Part shown: piece by piece, positions 24,300 through 32,468 of the stretch
Layout of the letters: each line of letters starts with the position of its first letter
Position numbering within the stretch: the stretch's first letter is position 1
Source of the DNA: JBGRPZ01 sp041725955
GTDB lineage: Bacteria; Bacteroidota; Bacteroidia; Bacteroidales; JBGRPZ01
Length of the DNA stretch: 64,000 bases
Reading direction: 5' to 3'
NCBI GenBank assembly: GCA_041725955.1
Contig: JBGRQE010000002.1
Span: forward strand, 62,001-126,000
Made by a program: the position numbers and the translations under genes
The notes under the pieces: model-generated
Database searches by the model: none
What the model saw: only the letters and a program-made list of their open reading frames with translations
What the model was told of the DNA's origin: nothing

Positions 24300-25931
24300 A
24301 TGAAAAGATATATACAATGCAATATAGGGATTTTAATTGCACTGCTTTTTAATGCAAGCATAGGATATTCTCAGGTTAACCTAAAGCCTGGAAATACAGT
24401 ATCGAGTAGGGTGTCTGTCTCTCAATCGTCATTAGATTCTCTTGTTGTTGTAGGCAGGTTAAATGTGAATTATATTCAATCCGATTCATCATATATTACT
24501 TTGAAATCGGGTGAAGGCAAGCTTTTAGAGTTGGTGAAAGTCGAGGATAATAATAGCTATTTGAAGATACGCTCTTTGAGTTCGGCAAAAGTTATAACTG
24601 ACGTTGAAATATCATTATATGCACCAACCGTAAAAACTGTAAGTTTACTTGGAAGTGCAGAGTTTCATATCAAAGATGGTCAGGAACTAGCATCAAATGA
24701 TCTTACTTTTTATGTGTTAGGGAATTCATATTTAGATGCCAATGTGAATACCCAAAAGCTTAAAGTGAAATTAGGTGGAAGTTCTTATGCCAAATTATCT
24801 GGTGAAACCAAAGACTTTAATGCTTCGGCTATGGGTGCTTCTGAATTGCTTGCAAAAGATTTGGTTGCTCAAAATGTTAGATTGCGCACAGCAGGAGTAA
24901 GCGCAGCTTATGTAAATGCTGATAGCTCAATGGAATTGGTGATGAAGGATTTATCGCTAGTTAAATTTAATGGTGTTAGCGATCCTGATATTAAATATAA
25001 GAGTGCCAATTCTGATTTGGTTAATGCAAGCGGAGTCCATATTGAAAGTGAAAATACCAACGCTAAAGAAAAAGCCTTTTTTGATGAAGATATTTCGTCT
25101 GGCGATTTAGGTGTAATTAGTTGGGATATAAACGAAGATGATGCTAAGGTAAGAGCAGGTCGTAACGTGCTTTGTATAGACGAAGATGAAGTGCGTTTAG
25201 AAAGACGTGCAAAAAAAACACACAAGTATTATAAGAAGTTTATAGGTCATTTTGCTGGTCTTGAAATAGGATTGAATGGGTATTTGAATAAAGACTTCAA
25301 TATGGATTTCGGTAAGAAGTATTCATATCTCGATTTACGAATGGAGAAGTCGGCTAATATAAATATAAACTTCTTTGACCAAGGTATCCCTTTTAACAAA
25401 TCGAAAACCTTTGGAATGGTAACGGGTATTGGTTTTTCTATACATAATTATAGATTTTCAAAGCCTACTCATTTAGATTATTCGCAAGATGTTTTGCAAG
25501 GCTATTTTATTAAAGGTGTTTCTATCCGAAAGTCAAAATTGGTAACTAATTTTGTTACTGTTCCGATTCTATTTGAATATCAAAACCACTCAAAGAACTA
25601 CTGGAAAAGATTTTTTATTCAGGTAGGAGGTTCTTTTGGATTAAAGGTTCATAGCCATACAAAAGAGTATTTTGAATCAACTGGCACTCCTTACTCATTG
25701 GTTGACCCAGTGACAGGACAAGAAGTTGAAAAATATGCTGGTGTTTCTGAAAAGAAGCAAAAGCAGCGTAATAGTTTTTATTTGAATCCTGTGCGTGTAG
25801 ATGCAACTGTTAGAGTAGGATTAGGAATAATCTGTTTATATGGTACTTATTCTGTAACCAATATGTTTAAACTAAACAAGGGGCCGGAATTACATCCTTT
25901 CTCTTTAGGTTTAACATTTTCTACTTGGTAG
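24300..25931 (+). CDS. Head-GIN-like domain fused to a C-terminal outer-membrane beta barrel
   Basis: A 543-residue exported protein. After a signal peptide (ending near GYSQ), residues about 40-245 repeat the DUF2807-like pattern (LDSLVVVGRLNVNYIQSDSS, KTVSLLGSAEFHI, LKVKLGGSSYAKLSG, NASAMGASELLA, LVKFNGVSDPD). An acidic and then basic linker (about 255-312; EDISSGDLG, VRLERRAKKTHKYYKK) leads into strands of a PorT-like outer-membrane barrel (GHFAGLEIGLNGYL, FGMVTGIGFSIHNYRF, FVTVPILFEYQN, FFIQVGGSFGLKVHS, VRVGLGIICLYGTYS, HPFSLGLTFSTW). The order passenger-like beta-helix then barrel resembles an autotransporter, but no secretion by that route is shown. Likely cotranscribed with the upstream head-GIN gene. 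Function unknown. Confidence 0.8.
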   Translation: MKRYIQCNIGILIALLFNASIGYSQVNLKPGNTVSSRVSVSQSSLDSLVVVGRLNVNYIQSDSSYITLKSGEGKLLELVKVEDNNSYLKIRSLSSAKVITDVEISLYAPTVKTVSLLGSAEFHIKDGQELASNDLTFYVLGNSYLDANVNTQKLKVKLGGSSYAKLSGETKDFNASAMGASELLAKDLVAQNVRLRTAGVSAAYVNADSSMELVMKDLSLVKFNGVSDPDIKYKSANSDLVNASGVHIESENTNAKEKAFFDEDISSGDLGVISWDINEDDAKVRAGRNVLCIDEDEVRLERRAKKTHKYYKKFIGHFAGLEIGLNGYLNKDFNMDFGKKYSYLDLRMEKSANININFFDQGIPFNKSKTFGMVTGIGFSIHNYRFSKPTHLDYSQDVLQGYFIKGVSIRKSKLVTNFVTVPILFEYQNHSKNYWKRFFIQVGGSFGLKVHSHTKEYFESTGTPYSLVDPVTGQEVEKYAGVSEKKQKQRNSFYLNPVRVDATVRVGLGIICLYGTYSVTNMFKLNKGPELHPFSLGLTFSTW

Positions 25932-25960
25932 TCAGAAATCTTTATGTTAAATATTGCAAT

Positions 25961-25990
25961 AAAAGCCTTTTGTCTTCAAAAGGCTTTTTT
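25961..25990 (+). terminator. Terminator after the head-GIN operon
   Basis: AAAAGCCTTTTG (25961-25972) pairs with CAAAAGGCTTTT (25977-25988) around TCTT and is followed by a T run. Confidence 0.9.
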
Positions 25991-26075
25991 ATTAATTTTA
26001 CCGCCTGAAATAGTAATTCCTCTTTTGTAGGGATGATTATCTGAATTATACAAATAATTTTAATTATATATTGTT

Positions 26076-26816
26076 ATGTCAGGACATAGTAAATGGTCTA
26101 CGATCAAGCGTAAGAAGGGTGCTTTAGATGCAAAGCGTTCGAAGATGTTTTCGAAGTTATCAAAAGAAATAACTGTTGCGGTCAAAGAGAGTGGTCCTGA
26201 TCCTGAAGGTAATCCGCGTCTCCGATTGGCAGTAAATAATGCGAAGGCAGTGTCTATGCCTAAAGATAATATTCAGCGTGCAATTACTAAAGGAGGCGAC
26301 AAAGATGCTGCCAATATTCAAGAGGTGATTTACGAAGGTTATCTTCCAAATGGTATTGCTGTTTATGTTGAATGTACTACCGACAACTTGAAAAGAACTA
26401 TTGCAAATGTTCGTTCAATATTTAGTAAGCATGGTGGAAGTTTGGCTACCAACGGATCGTTAAGTTTTCTTTTTGAACGTAAAGGTGTCTTTTCTATCCC
26501 TAAGGGTGATATAGATCCTGATGAATTTGAAATGGAACTAATTGATGCAGGAGCCGAGGAGATTGAGTTGGACGATGATATGTTTACTGTTTACACTTCG
26601 CTCGACGATTTTGGGAATATGGTGAAAAAGTTGGAATCAATGGAAATTGTTGCTGAGAATGCCGAATTACAAAGAATTCCTCATGATACCAAAACCCTTG
26701 ATATTGATTCTGCAAAGAAAATACTAAAGGCATTAGATATTTTTGAGGAAGATGATGATGTGGCAAATATTTTCCACAACCTTGAAATTACTGAAGAAAT
26801 GGAAGAGTTTTTGTAG
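26076..26816 (+). CDS. yebC: YebC/PmpR-family protein
   Basis: Cytosolic protein of the YebC family, described as a transcriptional regulator or, in recent work on relatives, a factor that helps ribosomes through difficult peptide stretches. The N-terminus is diagnostic: MSGHSKWSTIKRKKGALDAK, followed by RLRLAVNNAKAVSMPKDNIQRAI. The central segment NLKRTIANVRSIFSKHGGSL is also typical, and the acidic C-terminal third (EEIELDDDMFTVYTS) completes the three-domain protein. Length 246 is normal. Single gene, convergent with the pta-ackA operon, followed by a hairpin and the second 22-bp repeat array. Confidence 0.95.
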   Translation: MSGHSKWSTIKRKKGALDAKRSKMFSKLSKEITVAVKESGPDPEGNPRLRLAVNNAKAVSMPKDNIQRAITKGGDKDAANIQEVIYEGYLPNGIAVYVECTTDNLKRTIANVRSIFSKHGGSLATNGSLSFLFERKGVFSIPKGDIDPDEFEMELIDAGAEEIELDDDMFTVYTSLDDFGNMVKKLESMEIVAENAELQRIPHDTKTLDIDSAKKILKALDIFEEDDDVANIFHNLEITEEMEEFL

Positions 26817-26841
26817 AGAGACGCTTTTGAAGATACTATAT

Positions 26842-26872
26842 AAAGGCTGTTTGCTATGCAGACGGCCTTTTG
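26842..26872 (+). terminator. Hairpin terminator after yebC
   Basis: AAAGGCTGTTT (26842-26852) pairs, with G-U pairs, to AGACGGCCTTT (26860-26870). The T tract is short (TTTTGC), so strength is moderate. Confidence 0.65.
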
Positions 26873-26890
26873 CTTTGTGGGTGTGATAAC

Positions 26891-27044
26891 GCTTGTCATG
26901 GTCAAAGACAAAGCTTGTCACGATCAAAGACAAAGCTTGTCGCGATCAAAGACAAAGCTTGTCGCGATCAAAGACAAGGCTTGTCGCGATTAAAGACAAG
27001 GCTTGTCGCGATTAAAGACAAAGCTTGTCGCGAACAAAAGCAAA
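26891..27044. repeat. Second 22-bp tandem repeat array, seven units with internal dyads
   Basis: Seven 22-bp units begin at 26891, 26913, 26935, 26957, 26979, 27001 and 27023. Each starts GCTTGTC(G/A), has CGAT(C/T)AAAGACAA in the middle and ends AA(A/G). The junctions form the near-palindrome GACAA(A/G)GCTTGTC, and within a unit CTTGTC can pair with GACAAG around a 9-base loop, so a transcript could fold into a chain of small hairpins. Outer units have diverged more (GTCATGGTC first, CGAACAAAAG last). A 22-base period cannot keep a reading frame in single units, so the spurious ORF across it (26870-27094) is rejected. It sits between two terminator hairpins in a convergent intergenic region. 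Function unknown. Confidence 0.96.
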
Positions 27045-27120
27045 CTTTGCCTATAACAACGAGAAAGTATCTTTTTATGTATAATAGCGTATAGGATCAA
27101 TAAGAAACAGTTGTATAAAC

Positions 27121-27153
27121 AAATAGCTGCCCGTATAGGGCAGCTATTTTTGT
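27121..27153. terminator. Terminator of the pta-hbd-ackA operon (bidirectional)
   Basis: AAATAGCTGCCC (27121-27132) pairs with GGGCAGCTATTT (27138-27149) around GTATA, with T tracts on both strands. It lies 40 bases past the ackA stop. Confidence 0.88.
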
Positions 27154-27189
27154 TTCTGGTAATAGGTTAGATAGCGTAGAAGCTACGGC

Positions 27190-28395
27190 CTATTTATTTT
27201 TTTCTTCATAGATTTCGTAAGAATCAGAAGCAATCATAAGTTCCTCGTCGGTTGGAACAACCATTACGGTAACTTTAGAATTTTCTTTAGTAAGAATAGC
27301 TTCATCACCACGAACCTTTTGTTTATCCATGTCTAAATCAACACCAATAAATTCAAGACCTTGAAGCGATTTAATTCTGGTATCTATATCGTTTTCACCA
27401 ATTCCTCCGGTAAATACAATTGTGTCAACACCACCCATTGCAGCAGCATAAGCACCAATATATTTCTTCACTCTATATTGGAACATCTCTAAAGCAATAG
27501 CAGCGCGATGATTACCTTCTTTTGCAGCATCTTCGATATCTCTCATATCAGAAGAAACACCACTAATACCTTGCATACCACTGTGTTTGTTTACAAGGGT
27601 TGAGGTATAAGGAAGGCTTAGTTTTTCCTTGTCTGCAATATAAAGCAATGCACCAACATCTAAATCGCCACAACGAGTTCCCATAAGAACACCTTCTGTA
27701 GGGGTCATACCCATACTGGTATCAACCGACTCGCCATTTTTTATAGCAGTAACAGAACCACCGTTTCCTAAGTGGCAGGTAATCATTTTAAGATCTTTGA
27801 TGTCTTTACCAAGGATTTCTGCAGCACGTGCTGAAACATATTTATGACTGGTTCCGTGAAAACCATAGCGACGAATGCTATACTTCTCGTATAAAGAGTA
27901 TGGAATACCATATAAATAAGCATGCTCGGGCATGGTTTGGTGGAATGCAGTATCAAAAACTCCTGCTTGCAATACGTTAGGCAAAAGTTCTTTCATAGCA
28001 TAAATACCCTTCAAGTTTGGAGGGTTGTGAAGAGGAGCAAGGTCGGTGCATCTTTCCAAAGCTTCAATAACTTCGTCGGTAATAAGAACACTACCATTAA
28101 AAGCTTCACCAGCATGAACAACACGATGACCTACACAACTAATTTCTTCAAGTTCTTTGATGCTTCCATACTTCTCGCTAATTAAAACGCCAAGTAAAAA
28201 CTCAATGCCTTGCTGATGATCTAAGATTTCTCCTTCAAGAGTAACCTTGGTGCCATCATTACGTTTATGTTTAATTGCAGCACCCTTCAAGCCAATTTTC
28301 TCTACAAGACCCTTTGCCAGTACTTCTTTTTCTGGCATTTCAAAAAGTTGGTATTTGATAGAAGAGCTACCACAGTTTAGAACTATTGTTTTCAT
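27190..28395 (-). CDS. ackA: Acetate kinase
   Basis: Interconverts acetyl phosphate and acetate with ATP formation, the last step of acetate fermentation. Diagnostic segments are MKTIVLNCGSSSIKYQL at the N-terminus, VGHRVVHAGEAF, FDTAFHQTMP, RRYGFHGTSHKYVS, CHLGNGGSVTAIKNGESVDT (begins near residue 207), MGTRCGDLD and FTGGIGEND. Length 401 is usual. It is the last gene of a three-gene minus-strand operon after pta and a 3-hydroxyacyl-CoA dehydrogenase (32-base gap), and ends at a strong terminator. The pairing with pta supports an energy-conserving acetyl-CoA-to-acetate route. Confidence 0.97.
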   Translation of the reverse strand: MKTIVLNCGSSSIKYQLFEMPEKEVLAKGLVEKIGLKGAAIKHKRNDGTKVTLEGEILDHQQGIEFLLGVLISEKYGSIKELEEISCVGHRVVHAGEAFNGSVLITDEVIEALERCTDLAPLHNPPNLKGIYAMKELLPNVLQAGVFDTAFHQTMPEHAYLYGIPYSLYEKYSIRRYGFHGTSHKYVSARAAEILGKDIKDLKMITCHLGNGGSVTAIKNGESVDTSMGMTPTEGVLMGTRCGDLDVGALLYIADKEKLSLPYTSTLVNKHSGMQGISGVSSDMRDIEDAAKEGNHRAAIALEMFQYRVKKYIGAYAAAMGGVDTIVFTGGIGENDIDTRIKSLQGLEFIGVDLDMDKQKVRGDEAILTKENSKVTVMVVPTDEELMIASDSYEIYEEKNK

Positions 28396-28427
28396 TTTGA
28401 AATCCTAATTATTCCTTTGCTACTTGA

Positions 28428-29390
28428 TTAATTAAACTCTGTAAAACTGATTGATTGGCTTACAGGATTACCTTCAATATAGTTATAGAATCCTTTACCA
28501 GACATTCTTCCAGTATGATTAGCTCTTACCAAACGCTTAATTAAAGGAGAAGCCTTGTATTTGTTGTCGCCAAATTCAGCATACAAGTTTTCCATATACT
28601 TAAGCACTTTGTCCAAACCAATTCTATCAGCCATTTCGAAAGGACCAAAATGATAACCAGAAGCTTGTCTCATTGCTTCGTCGATATCTTTGATAGAAGC
28701 AACGCCTTCCATTAAAATATCGCAAGCTTCGTTGATAACGGTAACCATCATTCTGGTAGACACATTACCTGGAGACTCGTTTAGCTTGATTACCTTACGG
28801 CCAATCATAGTAGCAAATTTTTCTGCTTGCTTAAATGATTCTTCAGAAGTGAAGATAGCTTTTACCACTTCGATAATTTCAGTTTTATCGAATGGTTGCA
28901 TAAAGTGCATGCCAATAGCTCTTTCTGGGTGCTTCAAAATAGTAGCAAGGTCAGAAATCATTAAGGTAGCAGTGTTGGAAGCGATAATAGTATCTGTGCT
29001 AACAACAGCTTCGATTTGCTTGAAAACTTCTTTTCTGGTTTCAAGACTGGTTCCACGACGACTAGAGTGGATAGCTTCAATAACTACGTCGCAATCGTGA
29101 AGGTCTTGAAAGTTTGATGAACCTTGAATTCTGGAAAGAATAGACCTCTTGTCGCCAGGAGTCATTCCCCAGTTTGAGATTATATTATCTAATTTTGCAG
29201 CGATTTCATGTTTGATTTCTTCAACACGCTCATCGTTGATATCAATAAAGATAACATCGATACCGTATTCGCTTACAACTCTAGTAATTTCTTGCCCAAC
29301 GGTACCACAACCAACGATACCTACCTTTTGGATCATTCCTTTAGGTTGGATTTTCTTTCCTAAGCTGAAATCTGATAATGTTTCGGCCAT
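28428..29390 (-). CDS. 3-hydroxyacyl-CoA dehydrogenase family protein (3-hydroxybutyryl-CoA dehydrogenase-like)
   Basis: NAD-dependent oxidoreductase of the HCDH family. The Rossmann motif is GIVGCGTVG (G27xG29xxG32). The catalytic-region motif reads GMHFMQPFDKTEIIEVV, with candidate His162 and downstream Glu residues in place of the usual GxHFFNP, and IASNTATLMIS replaces the usual ASNTSSL. The C-terminal domain has GPFEMADRIGLD and ends GRMSGKGFYNY. A charged insertion, IHSSRRGTSLETRKEVF, replaces the common VENxxxK segment. Length 320 is slightly above a clostridial Hbd (about 282) because of an N-terminal tail. It sits between pta and ackA, which links it to acyl-CoA/acyl-phosphate metabolism. 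The exact substrate is not settled by sequence. Confidence 0.85.
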   Translation of the reverse strand: MAETLSDFSLGKKIQPKGMIQKVGIVGCGTVGQEITRVVSEYGIDVIFIDINDERVEEIKHEIAAKLDNIISNWGMTPGDKRSILSRIQGSSNFQDLHDCDVVIEAIHSSRRGTSLETRKEVFKQIEAVVSTDTIIASNTATLMISDLATILKHPERAIGMHFMQPFDKTEIIEVVKAIFTSEESFKQAEKFATMIGRKVIKLNESPGNVSTRMMVTVINEACDILMEGVASIKDIDEAMRQASGYHFGPFEMADRIGLDKVLKYMENLYAEFGDNKYKASPLIKRLVRANHTGRMSGKGFYNYIEGNPVSQSISFTEFN

Positions 29391-29433
29391 TTTTGAATAA
29401 TTTATCTATTTACCACTACAATTAAAAAAACGA

Positions 29434-30435
29434 TTAGTTATTGGCAGCTTGATTTGCTGTAATAGCAACCAGGTTGACAATATCTTCTACAGAACAACCT
29501 CTTGAAAGATCATTGATTGGAGCAGCCATTCCCTGAAGTACAGGACCAATAGCTTCGGCTCCAGCAAGACGTTGAACTAATTTGTAAGCAATATTTCCTA
29601 CCTCAAGAGAAGGGAAAACAAGAACATTTGCTTGTCCTGCAATTTCGCTACCAGGAGCTTTGCTCATGCCAACTGCTTTAACGATTGCGGCATCAGCCTG
29701 AAGTTCACCGTCAACCTTTAGGTCTGGGGCCATTTCTTTTGCAATCTTAGTAGCATTTACCATTTTGTCAACCTTTTCGTGCTTAGCACTACCTTTAGTT
29801 GAGAAGCTAAGCATAGCAACTTTAGGCTCGAATCCACCAATGTTTCTTGCAGTCTTTGCTGATTCGACAGCGATTTCAGCAATTTCTTTTTCGCTAGGGT
29901 CAGGGTTTACAGCACAATCAGCAAAAACCATTAAACCGTTTTCACCATATTCTTTTTTGTCTGTAAACATTAAAAATGCACCAGAAACAGCACTTACACC
30001 TGGTAAAGTTTTTACAACCTGAAAAGCAGGTCTCAAAACGTCGCCAGTTGCATTAGCAGCTCCTGCAACTTCACCATCGGCATCGCCATTTTTGATGATT
30101 AGTGTTGCTAAGTACAAAGGATCTTCAACCAATTTGGTTGCTTGTTCAATAGTCATCCCTTTCTTTTTACGAAGCTCGGCAAGCATTTCTGCATAAAGAG
30201 CTTTTTTCTCGTGTTGAATAGGGTCGATAATCTCTGCTTTGTTGATGTTTGAGAGACTAAATTCAGTTGACATTTCCTGAATTCTATCTGGATTGCCTAT
30301 AAGAACTACTTGTGCAATACCCTCGCTAAGAATGATATCAGCAGCTTTAAGGGTTCTTTCTTCGGTACCTTCTGGTAGAACAATTTTCTTGTTTGCTACC
30401 TTGGCTCTTTCTCGGATCTGTTGAATTAACTCCAT
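29434..30435 (-). CDS. pta: Phosphate acetyltransferase
   Basis: Transfers the acetyl group of acetyl-CoA to phosphate to form acetyl phosphate. The 333-residue form is the short, single-domain type without the regulatory N-terminal domain of E. coli Pta. Typical segments are ELIQQIRERAKVANKKIVLP, DPLYLATLIIKNGDADGEVAGA (near 105-126), SFSTKGSAKHEKVDKM, GELQADAAIV and FPSLEVGNIAYKLVQRL (near 274-290), ending PINDLSRGCSVEDIV. First gene of pta-hbd-ackA, 43 bases ahead of the dehydrogenase. The operon reads away from the DUF4271 gene, with a TAATTTTG -7 box 46 bases upstream. Confidence 0.95.
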   Translation of the reverse strand: MELIQQIRERAKVANKKIVLPEGTEERTLKAADIILSEGIAQVVLIGNPDRIQEMSTEFSLSNINKAEIIDPIQHEKKALYAEMLAELRKKKGMTIEQATKLVEDPLYLATLIIKNGDADGEVAGAANATGDVLRPAFQVVKTLPGVSAVSGAFLMFTDKKEYGENGLMVFADCAVNPDPSEKEIAEIAVESAKTARNIGGFEPKVAMLSFSTKGSAKHEKVDKMVNATKIAKEMAPDLKVDGELQADAAIVKAVGMSKAPGSEIAGQANVLVFPSLEVGNIAYKLVQRLAGAEAIGPVLQGMAAPINDLSRGCSVEDIVNLVAITANQAANN

Positions 30436-30481
30436 TATCCTCTTTAAAATTAACTTGTTAGCGGATTCCGTCTGTTGCGCG

Positions 30482-30489
30482 CAAAATTA
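30482..30489 (-). promoter_or_regulatory. Candidate -7 element of the pta operon
   Basis: TAATTTTG on the minus strand matches TAnnTTTG. The nearest upstream TTTG (complement of 30503-30506) is only 13 bases away, so the -33 half is unclear. Confidence 0.4.
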
Positions 30490-30676
30490 ACATTATTTCA
30501 TTCAAACGCGAATCTAAACATGGGAAATATTGAATCTTTATTTTAAATTTTGAAAGAGTTTAAATTTCAATACCAAGGAGTGTAATATCTTTCAAATCCG
30601 TGTGTTGTTACCCTTTAGATAGTGTTTTGTTGCTTTTTTTAAAGCTTTTTTTACGAATTGTTAAGTGTTTTTAGTC

Positions 30677-30707
30677 TTGGCGACGGTTTGTAAATATTGT
30701 ACTTTTG
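30677..30707 (+). promoter_or_regulatory. Promoter of the DUF4271-hemD operon
   Basis: TTG at 30677-30679, a 20-base spacer and TACTTTTG at 30700-30707, a full match to TAnnTTTG. The predicted start of transcription is only about 10 bases before the ATG at 30723, which argues against the in-frame TTG at 30705 as start. Confidence 0.65.
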
Positions 30708-30722
30708 TTCAAAAATTTGTCT

Positions 30723-31577
30723 ATGCACGAACAGTCGTCCGTCAAAATATATAATAATAAAAAGGCTAAAGCTTATTGGGTTACAAAAGAAAACTCTAAA
30801 CAACCTGATGCTGTAGTGCGCGATGATCATCAGACCTACCAAGAGTTTAAAGCCGATAGTAACTATAGTAGTTTTTCTCAATTTTCTTCTAAAGATATTT
30901 TGTCACTAAAGGAGGGAGTTGTTCCTAATAAGAGTTATTCTGCGAATGTTGAATTGGCGGCTTTGTTTTTGATGATATTTTTCATGGCCTTGTTTCGCTA
31001 TTTTAAAAATACTCGCTTTGATCAGTTCGTATTTGCTCCTTTCCATTTAAAATCACCACAGACGATTTTAAAAGAAGGACAAATTCTAAATGAAAATTTA
31101 GGGGTGTTCTTTATTTTTAATTATCTCTTGATTGGGGCTTTGTTTTTATTTTCTGGTTATGGGTATTATGTGAAATTTCCATTTCTTCCCATTTCTGAAT
31201 TAAATTTAATTTGGATCTTTTTTTCTTTTTTAGGTTTATTTTGTTTTTTGAAAATTTTTGTTGTTCAGCTTGTTTCGTATTTATTCAATGAGAAGGGTGT
31301 TGTAAAAGATTATCTTGGATTATTTTTGCTATATACAAGTGTTCAAGGCATATATCTTTTGCCATTAATTTTGGGATGGACAGTTTTGCAGTATGGTATT
31401 TTTTTATGGTTAGCAATCTTGTGGGTGGTATTTAACTTCATATTTAGAATTTTTCAATTGTATTTATGTGGAAGACAATTGTATGGTTTTTCAAATTATC
31501 ATATTATTTTATATCTTTGCACCCTCGAAATTTTACCAATTGCACTTATTGTTAAAGCATTTTTTCTAGTGAATTAA
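30723..31577 (+). CDS. DUF4271 integral membrane protein
   Basis: A 284-residue protein of the Bacteroidota-specific DUF4271 family. The first 75 residues are polar and then seven or so hydrophobic segments follow (ALFLMIFFMALFRYF, FFIFNYLLIGALFLFSGYGYYV, LIWIFFSFLGLFCFLKIFVV, YLGLFLLYTSVQGIYLLPLIL, GIFLWLAILWVVFNFIFRIF, YHIILYLCTLEILPIALIV). The closing LCTLEILPIALIVK is characteristic of the family. I start at the ATG at 30723 because an upstream TTG overlaps the promoter -7 box. The stop overlaps the hemD start (TAATG), so the two are translationally coupled, a gene order I remember as common in this phylum. Function not established. Confidence 0.85.
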   Translation: MHEQSSVKIYNNKKAKAYWVTKENSKQPDAVVRDDHQTYQEFKADSNYSSFSQFSSKDILSLKEGVVPNKSYSANVELAALFLMIFFMALFRYFKNTRFDQFVFAPFHLKSPQTILKEGQILNENLGVFFIFNYLLIGALFLFSGYGYYVKFPFLPISELNLIWIFFSFLGLFCFLKIFVVQLVSYLFNEKGVVKDYLGLFLLYTSVQGIYLLPLILGWTVLQYGIFLWLAILWVVFNFIFRIFQLYLCGRQLYGFSNYHIILYLCTLEILPIALIVKAFFLVN

Positions 31578-32389
31578 TGATTTCAAGCGATTGGTATAAA
31601 AGTAGTTATTGTAATAATAAAAACTCCGGAAAATTGAAAGTTAAGAATATTCTTGTTTCACAACCAAAGCCTGCGGATCTAGAAAAGTCTCCGTATGGAG
31701 AACTTGCAAAAAAATTTAATCTTTCTATTGATTTTCGTAAATTCATTAAAATAGAGGGAATTCCCGCTCGTGAATTTAGGAAAGATAGAGTTTCTATTTT
31801 AGATCATACTGCCGTAATTTTTACGAGTAGAAATGCAGTTGATCATTTCTTTCGTATCGCAAAGGAAATGCGTGTGGAAGTACCTGATACCATGAAATAC
31901 TTCTGTATAACAGAGTCTACGGCTTTGTACTTGCAGAAATATGTTCAGTACCGTAAGAGGAAAATATTTTTTGGAAATCAGATTTTCGCTCAATTGATGG
32001 ATGTCATTAAAAAACATAAAAGCGAAAAGTTTTTTCTACCTTGCACTGATGCCGCTAAGCTTTCTATGCTTAAAATGCTTGATGATGCAGGGATAAAATA
32101 TTCCAAAGCGATTATTTATAAAACTGTGTCCAGCGATTTATCTGATATAAAAATCGAGGACTATGATATGTTAATCTTTTTCAGCCCTTCAGGAGTAGAA
32201 TCCTTGTTTGAAAATTTCCCAGATTATAATCAAGGAGATACTGTTATTGCAACTTTAGGGCCAGCCACTGCTAAAGCCGTTGAAAAGCATAAATTGAAGT
32301 TAAATATTAATGCTCCAACAAAAGTAGCTCCTTCTATGACTATGGCCATAGATCAGTTTTTGGTTGAGTTGAAGAAGAAGAAAAAATAA
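31577..32389 (+). CDS. hemD: Uroporphyrinogen-III synthase
   Basis: Cyclises hydroxymethylbilane to uroporphyrinogen III in heme and siroheme synthesis. The family is poorly conserved, but the two-domain pattern fits: NILVSQPKPADLEKSPYGEL, FTSRNAVDHFF (near residue 88), YFCITESTALYLQKY, then KHKSEKFFLPCTDAAK, IYKTVSSDL and LIFFSPSGVESLF (near 196), TVIATLGPATAKAVEKH. The ATG at 31577 overlaps the stop of the DUF4271 gene by one base. An in-frame TTG at 31634 would give the cleaner N-terminus MKVKNILVSQP, so the first 19 residues are doubtful. Followed by a strong terminator. Confidence 0.88.
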   Translation: MISSDWYKSSYCNNKNSGKLKVKNILVSQPKPADLEKSPYGELAKKFNLSIDFRKFIKIEGIPAREFRKDRVSILDHTAVIFTSRNAVDHFFRIAKEMRVEVPDTMKYFCITESTALYLQKYVQYRKRKIFFGNQIFAQLMDVIKKHKSEKFFLPCTDAAKLSMLKMLDDAGIKYSKAIIYKTVSSDLSDIKIEDYDMLIFFSPSGVESLFENFPDYNQGDTVIATLGPATAKAVEKHKLKLNINAPTKVAPSMTMAIDQFLVELKKKKK

Positions 32390-32403
32390 GAGCTTTTATC
32401 CGG

Positions 32404-32448
32404 AAATGTACTTTGTCGAAGTAGGCTTTTGACAAAGTACATTTTTTT
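32404..32448 (+). terminator. Strong terminator between hemD and rnpA
   Basis: AAATGTACTTTGTC (32404-32417) pairs perfectly with GACAAAGTACATTT (32431-32444), 14 bp, followed by a T7 run. Confidence 0.93.
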
Positions 32449-32468
32449 AATTTTTAATATTTTGAACA

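Noticed and set aside
26870..27094. A 74-codon ORF across the second 22-bp array
   Set aside because: The repeat period is not a multiple of three, so the apparent 22-residue protein repeat is only the frame cycling through the DNA repeat. No ribosome-binding site or homologue pattern; it lies between two terminators.
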